A stretch of 64,000 nt of DNA from Prauserella flavalba (GCF_003202235.1 NZ_MASU01000007.1:62001-126000), one strand, 5' to 3'; counted from the first letter of the stretch, positions 26,000 through 35,010 are shown. The notes: a model not told the origin generated them from the sequence alone. Numbers and translations: made by a program.

Positions 26000-27352
26000 T
26001 CAGTACCGCCACAGGTGAGCGCCGACGATCTCGTGCAACGGCTTGCCTTCCGCCCACTCGGCGTCGGACGCGCGCACGGCCTGGAACGCGCCGAGCAGTT
26101 CCGCCCCCAGCACACCGGCGACACGGGGGCACGCGGCGAGCGCGGTCGCCTGCTCCCCGGGCGACGCGGGCAGCCTGCTCACCCCGCCGGCCTGCCGCTC
26201 CCCGGAACTCCACGTGCCGGGGTCCCCGGCCAGCGGCGCGGGCGGTTCGAGGCCGTCCTCGATCCCCGCAAGCCCCGCGGTGAACAGCACGGCGAGCGCC
26301 AGGTACGGGTTCGCGGAGGCGTCGCAGGGCTTGTACTCGACGTTGGCGTGGTCGTCGCCGAGCAGCTCCGTGCCCGGCACGTACCGCAGTGGCGCCTCGC
26401 GGTTCTCCGTGCCCCAGAACGTGAACGCGCTCGCGAAGTAGCCCGGTCGCAGCCGGGCGGTGGACACCACGCTCGGAGCCGTCACGGCGGTCAACGCGGG
26501 CAGGTCGCGCAGCAGGCCCGCGACGTAGGCCGCAGCGTCGGGTCCTGGCCGGTCCCGGCCGGCGAGGAGGTTGCGGCCCTTGCACCGCACCGAGGTGTGC
26601 ACGTGCCAGCCGTTGCCCGCGGCCTGCGGACTGACGAGCGGGGCGAAGCTCGCCCGCAGCCCGTGCGCGTGGGCGGCGGCGTGGATGGTCTGCCGGGCGA
26701 GCAGCTGGTCGTCGGCCGCCGAGACCGGATCGGTCGCGGCGAGGCTCAGCTCCAGCTGGGCAAGGCCGTACTCGGCGTGCAGCTGGCCGATCGGCAGCCC
26801 GTTGGCCTCGAAGTCGTGGAGCAGGCCCGCCACGAAGTCGTCGACGCCGACCAGCGCGTGCGGGCTGTACGCGGGTCCCGTGTGACCGGGCGAGGAAGCG
26901 ATGTCGGCGCTGCCGGCCGGTGCGATGGCGAACTCCAGCTCGAACCCGGCGCGCAGCTCGAAGCCCCTGCCCGCCGCGTCGGCGACCACGCGTTCGAGCA
27001 CGGCGCGCTGGCAGTACGGCCACGGCGAGCCGTCGGCGGAGACCTGCCGTGCGGGCGCCCACGCGAGCGAGGGCTGGCCCGCGAGCCTGCGCAGGCGCTC
27101 CAGGACCGGGAACAGCCGGATGTCAGCTGAGGGCGTGCTCAGGCCCGGATGGCCGTAGGTGATGCGGTCGTGGGTGTCGAAAACGGCGAACAGCGTGGTC
27201 GCGCCCACGCCTCGCGTCGCGGCGTCGGCGAGGCCGCCGATGGGCACGATCCGGGAGCGGGGGATGCCGTTGTTGTCGGCCCAGGCGAGGTGGACGCCGC
27301 GCACTCCGGCGAGCGCGAGGTCCTTGGCCGCCGCCGACGCCGCCTTGCTCAT
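26000..27352 (-). CDS. Glutamine synthetase-like gamma-glutamyl ligase (GlnA-related)
   Basis: The 450-residue glutamine synthetase-fold protein keeps the metal glutamates (GFELEFAI, EYGLAQLELS), NGWHVHTSV, the glutamate-binding arginine in RPGYFAS and NREAPLRY. The C-terminal VEYKPCDASANPYLAL has Lys where housekeeping enzymes have Arg, as in FluG/GlnA4-type clades that glutamylate amines. A role in gamma-glutamylation of an amine or amino acid is therefore more likely than ammonia assimilation, but that is inference. ATG 27352 follows AGGATGAG. It sits between an EamA exporter and the DUF6885-like gene. Confidence 0.82.
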   Translation of the reverse strand: MSKAASAAAKDLALAGVRGVHLAWADNNGIPRSRIVPIGGLADAATRGVGATTLFAVFDTHDRITYGHPGLSTPSADIRLFPVLERLRRLAGQPSLAWAPARQVSADGSPWPYCQRAVLERVVADAAGRGFELRAGFELEFAIAPAGSADIASSPGHTGPAYSPHALVGVDDFVAGLLHDFEANGLPIGQLHAEYGLAQLELSLAATDPVSAADDQLLARQTIHAAAHAHGLRASFAPLVSPQAAGNGWHVHTSVRCKGRNLLAGRDRPGPDAAAYVAGLLRDLPALTAVTAPSVVSTARLRPGYFASAFTFWGTENREAPLRYVPGTELLGDDHANVEYKPCDASANPYLALAVLFTAGLAGIEDGLEPPAPLAGDPGTWSSGERQAGGVSRLPASPGEQATALAACPRVAGVLGAELLGAFQAVRASDAEWAEGKPLHEIVGAHLWRY

Positions 27353-27390
27353 CGGCTCATCCTGCCAGTGAGATCGCTCACGGTCACGCA

Positions 27391-28290
27391 TCACGGCGGC
27401 TCGCGCACCGCCGTGCCCTCGTCCGGGTCGCGGGAGCGCAGGGCCACGCCCGCGACGACGGCGAGGATGCCGAGCGCCTCCAGCAGGCTGGGGACCTGCC
27501 CGAGCACCACCAGGCCGGTCACCGTGGCCGTCACCGGCAGCAGCGCCAGCAGCACCGCGAACCGGGCCTGCCCGACGCGCCGCAGCACCACCTGGTCCAG
27601 CACGTAGGGCACGACGGTGGAGAGCAGCCCGACACCGATGCCCATCACCAGCAGGTCCGGCGCACCCCAGACGCCGCCCGTGCCGAGCGCCAGGGGCGAG
27701 AGCAGCGCGGTCGCCACGGCGAAGCCCACGGCGAGGCTGTCGATGCCGTTGCCGCCGAGCGCGACCTTCCTGCCCAGCACGATGTAGCCGGCCCACGCCG
27801 CGGCGGCCGCCAGCGCGAACGCCACGCCCGACGGGCTGCCGCGCAGCTGGACGTCGGCGATGCAGACCACGCCGACCGCGACGAACACCAGCGCCGCGAT
27901 GTCGCGGCGGCCCCGCGAGCCGAACGCGGCGACCACGACCGGTCCCACGAACTCCAGCGCGACGACCGTGCCGAGCGGCAGCCGGGCGATGGCCTCGTAG
28001 AACACGACGTTCATGCCCGCCGTCACGACCCCGAACGCGCCCGCGAGCAGCAGCGGACGGCCCCGCCACGCCGCACGGCCGGGGCGGCGCCACGCCAGGA
28101 GGATCACCGCGGCACCCAGACAGCGCAACCACGCGACTCCGGACGGTGACGCCACGTCGAAAAGCCACACCGCGAGCGCCGCGCCGACGTACATCGAAAT
28201 TCCGCTGAGAACGAACAAGATCGGGGCGGGAAGCCTGTCGATCCGCCGTTTCGACGCCGCAATGTCCACGCAACGATGGTGCCTGACCAT
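27391..28290 (-). CDS. EamA/DMT-superfamily transporter (RhtA-like)
   Basis: This protein of about 299 residues has ten hydrophobic helices in two EamA repeats (about 20-150 and 160-290), with features of threonine/homoserine exporters (GAALAVWLFDVASPSGVAWLR, VALEFVGPVVVAA, YVLDQVVLRRV). It probably exports an amino acid or amine. ATG 28290 is chosen; an in-frame upstream start at 28326 and GTG downstream are possible. It is 38 bp upstream of the glutamine-synthetase-like gene on the same strand, suggesting an operon that modifies and moves the same compound. Confidence 0.82.
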   Translation of the reverse strand: MVRHHRCVDIAASKRRIDRLPAPILFVLSGISMYVGAALAVWLFDVASPSGVAWLRCLGAAVILLAWRRPGRAAWRGRPLLLAGAFGVVTAGMNVVFYEAIARLPLGTVVALEFVGPVVVAAFGSRGRRDIAALVFVAVGVVCIADVQLRGSPSGVAFALAAAAAWAGYIVLGRKVALGGNGIDSLAVGFAVATALLSPLALGTGGVWGAPDLLVMGIGVGLLSTVVPYVLDQVVLRRVGQARFAVLLALLPVTATVTGLVVLGQVPSLLEALGILAVVAGVALRSRDPDEGTAVREPP

Positions 28291-28384
28291 GGGAAACGTG
28301 GTGCGGGTGGAGTTCGCATCCTGCATGGCGGGATGGATCTAGGACATCCGGGGTAAATCGACGTGACACACCTCCCACACACGC

Positions 28385-28411
28385 GGGAACACTTGCGGGC
28401 GGCGAAACGTC
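28385..28411 (+). promoter_or_regulatory. ECF-sigma-type promoter for the zinc-ribbon gene
   Basis: GGGAAC at 28385-28390 and CGTC at 28408-28411 are separated by 17 bp. This matches the -35 GGAAC / -10 CGTC arrangement of many extracytoplasmic-function sigma factors. It lies about 110 bp upstream of ATG 28520. Which sigma factor would use it is unknown. Confidence 0.5.
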
Positions 28412-28519
28412 TGCAAGAGTGGAAGCAGCGAACACCGAGGAAGGCACCCGGCCCGACGAGGTGATCGCGGCTGAACTGATGGCATCGGCGTGCCGATGCC
28501 GGGACGGAGGGAGACTCCA

Positions 28520-28699
28520 ATGACTTCACCGACGCTCACCCGCCCCGAACTGACCGCCGCGGACCGTTGCGACCGCTGCGGAGCAGCCGCACAGATGCGC
28601 GCAGTACTCCCCAGCGGCGGCGAGCTGCTGTTCTGCGGGCACCACGGCCGCGAGTACGAAGCCAAGCTCAAGGAGCTGGAAGCCGACATCCAGCGCTGA
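28520..28699 (+). CDS. Small zinc-ribbon-like protein (DUF7455-like)
   Basis: This 59-residue protein has CDRCG near residue 17 and FCGHHGREYEAKLKELEADIQR at the C-terminus. The Cys-x2-Cys ... Cys-x-His-His pattern suggests one zinc site, followed by a short charged helix. It is conserved in actinomycetes as a DUF7455-type protein with no known function. ATG 28520 is preceded by GGAGGGAGA. It has an ECF-like promoter upstream and a strong hairpin downstream, so it is probably a single-gene transcript. Confidence 0.8.
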   Translation: MTSPTLTRPELTAADRCDRCGAAAQMRAVLPSGGELLFCGHHGREYEAKLKELEADIQR

Positions 28700-28720
28700 G
28701 CCGTCACCATCAGCCGCGAG

Positions 28721-28756
28721 AACGGGCGGGGATCCTCACCAGGGTCCCCGCCCGTT
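28721..28756 (+). terminator. Hairpin terminator after the zinc-ribbon gene
   Basis: AACGGGCGGGGA (28721-28732) pairs perfectly with TCCCCGCCCGTT (28745-28756). CCT/AGG inside the loop extends the stem. There is no T-tract, as is usual in actinomycetes. Confidence 0.8.
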
Positions 28757-28836
28757 CGGCTATCCGGAACACAGTGACTCGCACCACACCCTGAGGTTCC
28801 GGGAACCGGACCGGGCCGGCCGCCGACCTGTCAGGC

Positions 28837-30207
28837 ATGTCGACCGAGGCCGAGACCGAGACCCCGCGTGCCGAACCGCCGAACCGCTGGACACTCCGGC
28901 CACTGCTGCTGCGGCTGCACTTCTACGCGGGCATCCTCGTCGGCCCGTTCATCCTGGTCGCCGCGCTGACGGGCCTGCTCTACATCTTCGCGCCGCAGCT
29001 CGAAGAGGCGATCTACGACCACGAGCTGCACGTCCCGGCCTCGCCGGTGTCGGTGCCGCTGAGCGAGCAGGTCGCCGCGGCGCGGGCCGAGCTGCCCGGC
29101 AGCACACTCGCCTCGGTGCGGCCCTCGCCGTCGCCGACCGACACCACACAGGTGCTCTTCGACACGCCGGGGCTCGCGGAGAGCTACCACCACACCGTGT
29201 TCGTCAACCCGCACGACGGCGAGGTCCGGGGCGTGCTGGAGACCTACGGCTCGGGGCAGGCGCTGCCGCTGCGCGCGTGGCTGGACCAGCTGCACCGTGG
29301 TCTGCACCTCGGCGACGTGGGCCGCGTCTACAGCGAGCTCGCCGCGAGCTGGCTGTGGGTCGTGGTGCTCGGCGGGCTGGCGCTGTGGTGGGGCAGGCGG
29401 CGCCGCAGGCGACTCGTGCCCGACCGCGCGGCGAAGGGCAGGCAGCGCACGCTGTCCTGGCACGGCGCCACGGGCACGTGGGTGGCGCTGGTGCTGCTGT
29501 TCCTCTCGGCCACCGGGCTCACGTGGTCGCAGTTCGCCGGGGAGAACGTCGGCAAGCTCAGGGAGGCGCTCTCGTGGCAGACGCCGTCGGTGTCGGCCTC
29601 GGCCGGGGAGCACGCCGAGCACGGCGCGAGCGGGCACGCGCACGAGGGTGCGGCACCGGTCACCGACGTCGGGCTCGACCGGGTGCTCGCGTCGGCGCGC
29701 AACGACGGTCTCGCCGACCCTGTGGAGATCAGGCCGCCGTCGGCCGAGGGCGAGGTCTACGTCGTGCAGCGGACCGAGCGGAGCTGGCCCTCGGCTCAGG
29801 ACGCGGCCGCGATCGATCCGGCCACCGGCGAGGTGCTCGAGGTGCAGCGCTTCGAGGACTGGCCGCTCATGGCCAAGTTCGCGCGCTGGGGCATCGACGC
29901 CCACATGGGCCTGCTGTTCGGCCTGCCCAACCAGCTCGTGCTCGCGATCGTGTGCGTCGCCGTGCTCACGCTCGTGGTGCTCGGCTACCGCATGTGGTGG
30001 CAGCGCAGGCCCACGAGGGACGCCGCGTTCGGCGCCGGCAGGCCGTTCCCGCGCGGTGCCTGGCGGAGGATCCCGCCGTGGGGACTGGTGCTGCTCGGCG
30101 CCGCCGCGGTCACGATCGGCTGGTTCCTGCCGCTGCTGGGCGTCTCGCTCGTGGCGTTCCTGGTGCTCGACGTACTGCTGGCGTGGCGGCGGAGGGTGCG
30201 GGCCTGA
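28837..30207 (+). CDS. PepSY-domain inner-membrane protein (iron-uptake/PiuB-like)
   Basis: This 456-residue protein has four main transmembrane helices (about 25-50, 165-185, 205-230 and 370-395) plus two closing helices near the C-terminus. Two extracytoplasmic PepSY regions are present, one with a His-rich linker (EHAEHGASGHAHEG, near 255-268). It matches the PepSY_TM family, in which ferrisiderophore-reductase-like and copper-linked members are known; conserved LRLHFYAG and LHRGLHLGD carry histidines that may bind heme or metal. It is followed 1 bp later by the convergent ROK regulator. The substrate is unknown. Confidence 0.8.
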   Translation: MSTEAETETPRAEPPNRWTLRPLLLRLHFYAGILVGPFILVAALTGLLYIFAPQLEEAIYDHELHVPASPVSVPLSEQVAAARAELPGSTLASVRPSPSPTDTTQVLFDTPGLAESYHHTVFVNPHDGEVRGVLETYGSGQALPLRAWLDQLHRGLHLGDVGRVYSELAASWLWVVVLGGLALWWGRRRRRRLVPDRAAKGRQRTLSWHGATGTWVALVLLFLSATGLTWSQFAGENVGKLREALSWQTPSVSASAGEHAEHGASGHAHEGAAPVTDVGLDRVLASARNDGLADPVEIRPPSAEGEVYVVQRTERSWPSAQDAAAIDPATGEVLEVQRFEDWPLMAKFARWGIDAHMGLLFGLPNQLVLAIVCVAVLTLVVLGYRMWWQRRPTRDAAFGAGRPFPRGAWRRIPPWGLVLLGAAAVTIGWFLPLLGVSLVAFLVLDVLLAWRRRVRA

Positions 30208-30208
30208 C

Positions 30209-31378
30209 TCAGACGCTGTCGAGAACGCCTTCGAAGGCGGCCTCGGCGGCGCCGAGCAGCTTGACGTCGGCGCCGAGAGAGGACTTCTCGATCCGCACGC
30301 CGCCGACCGCGCGGCTCACCATGCTGCGGGTGCGGACCTCCTCGCCCACGCGGTCCAGCAGGGCGGGCGGCAGGGCCGTGAACAGGTCCCCGAGCACCAC
30401 CAGCTCGGGGCCCAGGAGGTTCACCACGTTGACCAGGCCGAGCGTGAGCCATTCGGCGAACTCGCCGAGCCGCGCGAGCGAGGCGGCGGCATCCTGCCCC
30501 AGCTCGCGCAGCTCGACGACGATCGCGCCACGCGGGCTGTCCTGCGGCAGCGCGAGCGCCCTGCGCAGCGCCGCCTCGCCGACCTCGGTCTCCCAGCACC
30601 CCACGTTGCCGCAGTAGCAGGCGCGGCCGTGGGGGTTGACGACCATGTGGCCGATCTCCCCCACGTAGCCCCCTGAGCCGCGCAGCGACGAGCCCTGGGC
30701 GATCACTCCCCCGCCGACGCCGATGTCCGCCGACACGAACACGGCGTCCGACGCGCCGCGTGCCGCCCCGCGCAGGTGCTCGGCCAGCGCGCCGAGCTCG
30801 GCGTCGTTGCCGACCACCACGGGCACGCCGAGGCCCGCCGACATGCGCGCGCCGAGCGCGACCTCCGACCAGCGCAGGTTCGGGGCCTCGTGCACCTGGC
30901 CGTCCGAGCGCCGCACCACGCCGGGCACCGAGATGCCGCACGCGACGGGCTTCAGGCCGAGGTCGGCGGCCAGCCACGCCGTCGACTCCAGCACGTGGGT
31001 GATCACCTCGCCCGGCTCGCCGGTGCGGCCGTGCAGGTTCCAGCTGTTACGGCCGAGGATCAGCCCGCCGAGCCCGACGAGCGCGATCGCCACGTGCTCC
31101 ACCTGGACGTCCACCGCGAGCACCACGGCGGCCTGTGGCTGCGGCAGCACCAGCAGCGACGGCCTGCCCGCGCCGCGGCCAGGCCGGGGCACCCGTTCCT
31201 CGACCACGCCCGCCTCGGCGAGGCCGTCGACGAGCGTCTTGATGGTGCTGCGGTTCAGCCCGAGCTCGGTCGCCAGGGTGGCCCTGGTGACCGGGCCGCC
31301 CACGTGGAGGAGGCGGAGCAGGCTCGATCGGTTGTACCGGCGCACCTCGTCTGGTCGGGAAACGGGTGTGCTGGTCAC
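30209..31378 (-). CDS. ROK-family transcriptional regulator (Rok7B7/XylR-like)
   Basis: This 389-residue protein has an N-terminal winged helix (ATLATELGLNRSTIKTLVDGLAEAGVV) and a ROK sugar-kinase-fold domain with ADIGVGGGVI and the zinc-binding signature CYCGNVGCWE. It is 25 bp downstream of the xylH-like permease gene on the same strand. This is the arrangement of Streptomyces coelicolor rok7B7 beside xylFGH, where the regulator affects xylose use and carbon control. It probably represses the ABC operon. A palindrome at 34918 is a candidate operator. Confidence 0.86.
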   Translation of the reverse strand: MTSTPVSRPDEVRRYNRSSLLRLLHVGGPVTRATLATELGLNRSTIKTLVDGLAEAGVVEERVPRPGRGAGRPSLLVLPQPQAAVVLAVDVQVEHVAIALVGLGGLILGRNSWNLHGRTGEPGEVITHVLESTAWLAADLGLKPVACGISVPGVVRRSDGQVHEAPNLRWSEVALGARMSAGLGVPVVVGNDAELGALAEHLRGAARGASDAVFVSADIGVGGGVIAQGSSLRGSGGYVGEIGHMVVNPHGRACYCGNVGCWETEVGEAALRRALALPQDSPRGAIVVELRELGQDAAASLARLGEFAEWLTLGLVNVVNLLGPELVVLGDLFTALPPALLDRVGEEVRTRSMVSRAVGGVRIEKSSLGADVKLLGAAEAAFEGVLDSV

Positions 31379-31403
31379 GACGTTATCGTTCCATCACCCG
31401 AAC

Positions 31404-32825
31404 TCATCGTGTCGCGGAGGCCGCCCGCCGGCGCGACAGCGCGTCGACGGTGGCGGCCAGCAGCAGCACCAGTCCGGTCACGATCGACACGACCGCGGCG
31501 GGCTGCCGCAGCAGGCCCAGACCGTTGGCGACGACGGCGAGCACGGTCCCACCGATCACCGCGTCGGACACCCGGCCCCGGCCGCCGAACAGCGACGCGC
31601 CGCCGATCACGGCCGCACCGACGGCGAACAGCAGGGTGTTCAGGCCACCCGCCTGCGGGTCCACCGAGCCGACCTTCGACGAGTAGACGATCGCGCCGAG
31701 CGCGGCGACCGACGAGCACACCACGAACACGCTCGCGCGGATCTTCGTGACGTTGACACCCGCGCGGCGTGCCGCCTCGCGGTTGCCGCCGACGGCGTAG
31801 ATGTGCCTGCCGTAGCGCGTCCGGTTCAGCACGTAGGTCCCGATCACGAGCAGGCCGAGCACGATCGGCACCACGTACGGCACACCGGTGATCACGATGT
31901 TGTCGTTGGGCGAGCGGTTGATCGTCAGCAGCGCGGTGGCGGCGATGCCGATCGCCGCGATACCGCCGACCTTGAACAGCACGATCGACGTGGGCTGCGT
32001 GACCAGGCCGCGCCGCAGGCGCGTGAAGTGCCTGCCGAGCGTCGCCGCCGCGAACCCGCCGACCGCGACCACGCACAGCAGCCAGCTGCCGAGCACCGAG
32101 AGGTTACCGTTCGCGACCTTGTCCAGCACCGGCGAGCTGCTGATGCCGATCACCCCGCCCTCGCCGATGAACTGCAGGATGACTCCTTGCCAGGCAAGGA
32201 AAAGCGCCAGAGTGACCACAAAGGACGGCATGCCGATGCGGGACACGAGGTAGCCGGTGATGCAGCCGATCGCCGTGCCCGTGCACAACGCCAGCAGCAT
32301 CTCGATCCACGGGTTGGCCGACATGCCCGACGCCGCGATCACGATGCCCAGCACGGACATCGCGGCACCGGCCCAGATGCGCAACAGCATCGCGAGCACC
32401 GCTCCGAGCCCCAGCGCGGCGAGGAAGAGGATGAAGACGGTGGAACCCATGCCGCCCAGCAGGTTCCCGTTCTCGGCGAAGTGCATCGCGAGCACCGCGC
32501 CCGCGACGCCGGAGGCCGTGCCCGCCGACAGGTCGATCTCGCCGACCAGCAGCACGAACACGATGCCCATCGCGATGATCGTCTGCCCGGCGCCCTGGGC
32601 GAGCAGGTTCGCGAGGTTGTTGAGCGACAGGAAGACGTCGGACAGCGAGGCGAACATGATGACGAGCGCGACGAGCCCGAGCAGCGCGGGCAGCGAGCCG
32701 AGCTGGCCCGCCCGCAGCCGGGAGAAGTAGTCGCGCACGGCCTCGGACGTCGACATGGTGGTGGTGTCGATACCGAAGTCGGTGATCGCCGTGTTCGGCG
32801 ACGACGCCGTGGGGGTCTGAGTCAT
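31404..32825 (-). CDS. xylH: Sugar ABC transporter permease, XylH-like
   Basis: The 473-residue permease of the ribose/xylose class (BPD_transp_2) has about 12 hydrophobic helices, including GIVFVLLVGEIDLSAGTASG and the cytoplasmic EAA-like loop TRYGRHIYAVGGNREAARRAG that contacts the ATPase. A single long permease gene (instead of two) matches XylH. It is third in the operon after the binding protein and ATPase. ATG 32825 is chosen; an in-frame GTG slightly upstream would almost touch the ATPase stop. The substrate is likely D-xylose or a related monosaccharide. Confidence 0.85.
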   Translation of the reverse strand: MTQTPTASSPNTAITDFGIDTTTMSTSEAVRDYFSRLRAGQLGSLPALLGLVALVIMFASLSDVFLSLNNLANLLAQGAGQTIIAMGIVFVLLVGEIDLSAGTASGVAGAVLAMHFAENGNLLGGMGSTVFILFLAALGLGAVLAMLLRIWAGAAMSVLGIVIAASGMSANPWIEMLLALCTGTAIGCITGYLVSRIGMPSFVVTLALFLAWQGVILQFIGEGGVIGISSSPVLDKVANGNLSVLGSWLLCVVAVGGFAAATLGRHFTRLRRGLVTQPTSIVLFKVGGIAAIGIAATALLTINRSPNDNIVITGVPYVVPIVLGLLVIGTYVLNRTRYGRHIYAVGGNREAARRAGVNVTKIRASVFVVCSSVAALGAIVYSSKVGSVDPQAGGLNTLLFAVGAAVIGGASLFGGRGRVSDAVIGGTVLAVVANGLGLLRQPAAVVSIVTGLVLLLAATVDALSRRRAASATR

Positions 32826-32854
32826 GGTGGGTTCTTTCTCGTTCACGGTGCCGC

Positions 32855-33628
32855 TCACAGCACGGCGTGCTCGGGACGGGCGAGTCCGATGTCGCCGGAG
32901 CGGCCCGCGGTGATCAGCTCCACGACCTGGCCGTGGGTGACGTTCTTGGTGTAGACCTCCGCGGCCATCCGGCCGAGGTACAGCACGGCGATGCGGTCGG
33001 CGACCTCGAAGACGTCGGCCATGTTGTGGCTGATCAGCACCACGCCGAGCCCCTGCTCGGCGAGCCTGCGGACCAGGTCCAGCACCTGCCGGGTCTGCGC
33101 GACACCGAGCGCCGCGGTCGGCTCGTCCAGCAGCACGACCTTGCTGTCCCACAGCACCGACTTCGCGATGGCCACCGTCTGCCGCTGCCCGCCGGACAGC
33201 GCGGAGACCGGGGTGCGCACGGACTTCACGGTGCGCACCGACAGCGACGCGAGGGTCTCCCGCGCCGCCTTCTCCATGCTGGCCTCGTCGAGCAGCCACG
33301 CGCTGCCGCGCTCCCTGCCGAGGAACATGTTCTGCACGATGTCGAGGTTGTCGGCCAGAGCGAGGTCCTGGTACACGACCTCGATGCCGAGCTGCGCGGC
33401 ATCCTTGGGGCTGCGGATGTGCACTTCCCTGCCCTGGAACTCGATCGTGCCGGAGTCGGCTCCGTGGATGCCCGCGATGCACTTGACGAGCGTCGACTTG
33501 CCGGCCCCGTTGTCACCGACCAGTGCGGTGACCTCACCCGCACGGACGTCGAAGTCGATGTCGTGCAGGACGTGAACCGGCCCGAAGCTCTTGTTCAGGC
33601 CGGTGATGTGCAGGATGGGCTCACTCAT
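32855..33628 (-). CDS. xylG: Sugar ABC transporter ATP-binding protein, XylG-like (single domain)
   Basis: This 257-residue ATPase has Walker A GDNGAGKST, signature LSGGQRQ, Walker B VVLLDEPTAALG and the H-loop ISHNM. It is a single nucleotide-binding domain, unlike the duplicated RbsA/XylG of E. coli, so it should work as a homodimer with the permease. This form is common for actinobacterial XylG. It is 30 bp upstream of the permease gene. Its own start at 33628 is preceded by AGGGACA. Confidence 0.87.
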   Translation of the reverse strand: MSEPILHITGLNKSFGPVHVLHDIDFDVRAGEVTALVGDNGAGKSTLVKCIAGIHGADSGTIEFQGREVHIRSPKDAAQLGIEVVYQDLALADNLDIVQNMFLGRERGSAWLLDEASMEKAARETLASLSVRTVKSVRTPVSALSGGQRQTVAIAKSVLWDSKVVLLDEPTAALGVAQTRQVLDLVRRLAEQGLGVVLISHNMADVFEVADRIAVLYLGRMAAEVYTKNVTHGQVVELITAGRSGDIGLARPEHAVL

Positions 33629-33713
33629 GCTTGTCCCTGTCGTTCTGGTCCGTGGAGCCGGGGCGGAACGCGGCGTCGGGGTGCGCGTCCCGCCCCGGTG
33701 ATCGGTGGCCGGG

Positions 33714-34847
33714 TCAGGAGATCCCGAGCTCCGAGCAGGTCGCCTGCAGATCACCCGTGCAGACCTCGCTGGCCTTGACGTAGCCCTCGTCGATCACGCG
33801 CTTGACCTCGTCCTTCGTGATCAGGTAGGGCTCCAGCAGCACGGACTTGACCTCGCGGTTGCCCTCGGGGTCGTGGCTCTTGTCCTTCGCCAGGGCGTCG
33901 GCGGCCGCCGTGTCGCCCTTGGCCAGTGCGGCGGCGAGCTTCGCCGTCGCCTCGGCCTCCTCCTGGATGGGCTTGAAGACCGTCATGTACTGGTCGCCGC
34001 GCAGGATGGCCTTGAGGCCGTCCGGGGTGGCGTCCTGGCCGGTCACGGGGACCTTGCCGGCCATGCCGTTCTTCTTGAGCACCGTGATGATCGCGCCCGC
34101 GAGCCCGTCGTTGGCGGCGACGACGCCGTCGACCTTGCCGCCGTTGGACGTCAGGATCTGCTCGAAGGTCGTGCCGCCCTTCTGGTTGTTCCAGTCGTCG
34201 ATGGGCTGGCTCTGCACGAGCTTGAGGGTGCCGTTGTCGTACAGCGGCTGCAGGACGTTGCGCTGGCCCTCGTGGAAGAGCGTCGCGTTGTTGTCCGTGG
34301 GGGCGCCCTCGATCTCGATGACCTGCGCGCCGCGCTTGCCCTCGAGCGCCTTGGCGAGGCCCTCGCCCTGGAGCTCGCCGACCTTCACGTTGTCGAAGGA
34401 GACGTAGTAGTCGGAGCCGCCGCCGAGGTTGAGGCGGTCGTAGTCGATGGTCGGGATGCCCGCGTTCTTGGCCTTGGCCGCGACCGCGCTGCCGACCTCG
34501 CTGTTGATCGAGGCGATCACGAGCACCTTCACGCCCTGGGAGATCATGCCGTCGGCCAGCGTCGTGAACTTCTGGACGTCACCCTGGGCGTTCTGCACGT
34601 CGGGGTCGAACCCCTCGGCGCGCAGCGCCTCCTCGATCATCGGCTTGTCGAAGCCCTCCCAGCGGGCCGAGGTGGCCGTCTCGGGGAGGATCACGCCGAC
34701 CTTGCCGTTCGGGGCGGCTTCTTCCTGCGCGGACGTATCGCCCGCGCCGCCCTCGTCGCCGCCCCCGGTGTTGGCACCGCAAGCCGCGAGCGTGAACGTA
34801 ACGCCCAGCACGGCGGCGGCGAATGCAAGAGGTCTCTTGGTCCGCAT
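33714..34847 (-). CDS. xylF: Sugar-binding lipoprotein of an ABC transporter, XylF-like
   Basis: This 377-residue extracytoplasmic lipoprotein has a signal peptide with lipobox LAAC (Cys22 or so), a Gly-rich linker, then a periplasmic-binding-protein type I domain. That domain has GVILPETATSARWEGF, IDYDRLNLGGGSDYYVSFDN, VVAANDGLAGAII and GQDATPDGLKAIL, all typical of XylF. It binds xylose or a similar sugar for XylG/XylH. GGAAAGG lies 7-8 bp before ATG 34847. It is the first gene of the operon; promoter and operator candidates lie upstream. Confidence 0.88.
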   Translation of the reverse strand: MRTKRPLAFAAAVLGVTFTLAACGANTGGGDEGGAGDTSAQEEAAPNGKVGVILPETATSARWEGFDKPMIEEALRAEGFDPDVQNAQGDVQKFTTLADGMISQGVKVLVIASINSEVGSAVAAKAKNAGIPTIDYDRLNLGGGSDYYVSFDNVKVGELQGEGLAKALEGKRGAQVIEIEGAPTDNNATLFHEGQRNVLQPLYDNGTLKLVQSQPIDDWNNQKGGTTFEQILTSNGGKVDGVVAANDGLAGAIITVLKKNGMAGKVPVTGQDATPDGLKAILRGDQYMTVFKPIQEEAEATAKLAAALAKGDTAAADALAKDKSHDPEGNREVKSVLLEPYLITKDEVKRVIDEGYVKASEVCTGDLQATCSELGIS

Positions 34848-34917
34848 CCGTAGAACCTTTCCGGATTTCCCAGCCGACGAGCGGCGGCCCGGAAAGGGCC
34901 GGCGCCACGTCGCGCAA

Positions 34918-34936
34918 ATGTTGTGGGCGACAACAT
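34918..34936. promoter_or_regulatory. Perfect 7-bp-arm palindrome upstream of the xylF-like gene
   Basis: ATGTTGT (34918-34924) and ACAACAT (34930-34936) flank GGGCG. The site is about 70 bp upstream of the xylF start, a place where a ROK repressor would act. It is a candidate operator for the regulator at the end of the operon, by position only. Confidence 0.55.
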
Positions 34937-35010
34937 ATGCCCGCCGAACCGGCGCCGGGAAGACCTCTGTACCGATTAAGAACACCCGTAGCGGACACGG
35001 TTTGGTAACC

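Noticed and set aside
30723-32954. Long plus-strand frame opposite the ROK regulator and xylH
   Set aside because: Composition is His/Arg/Asp-rich shadow coding; the minus strand carries clear ROK and permease families.
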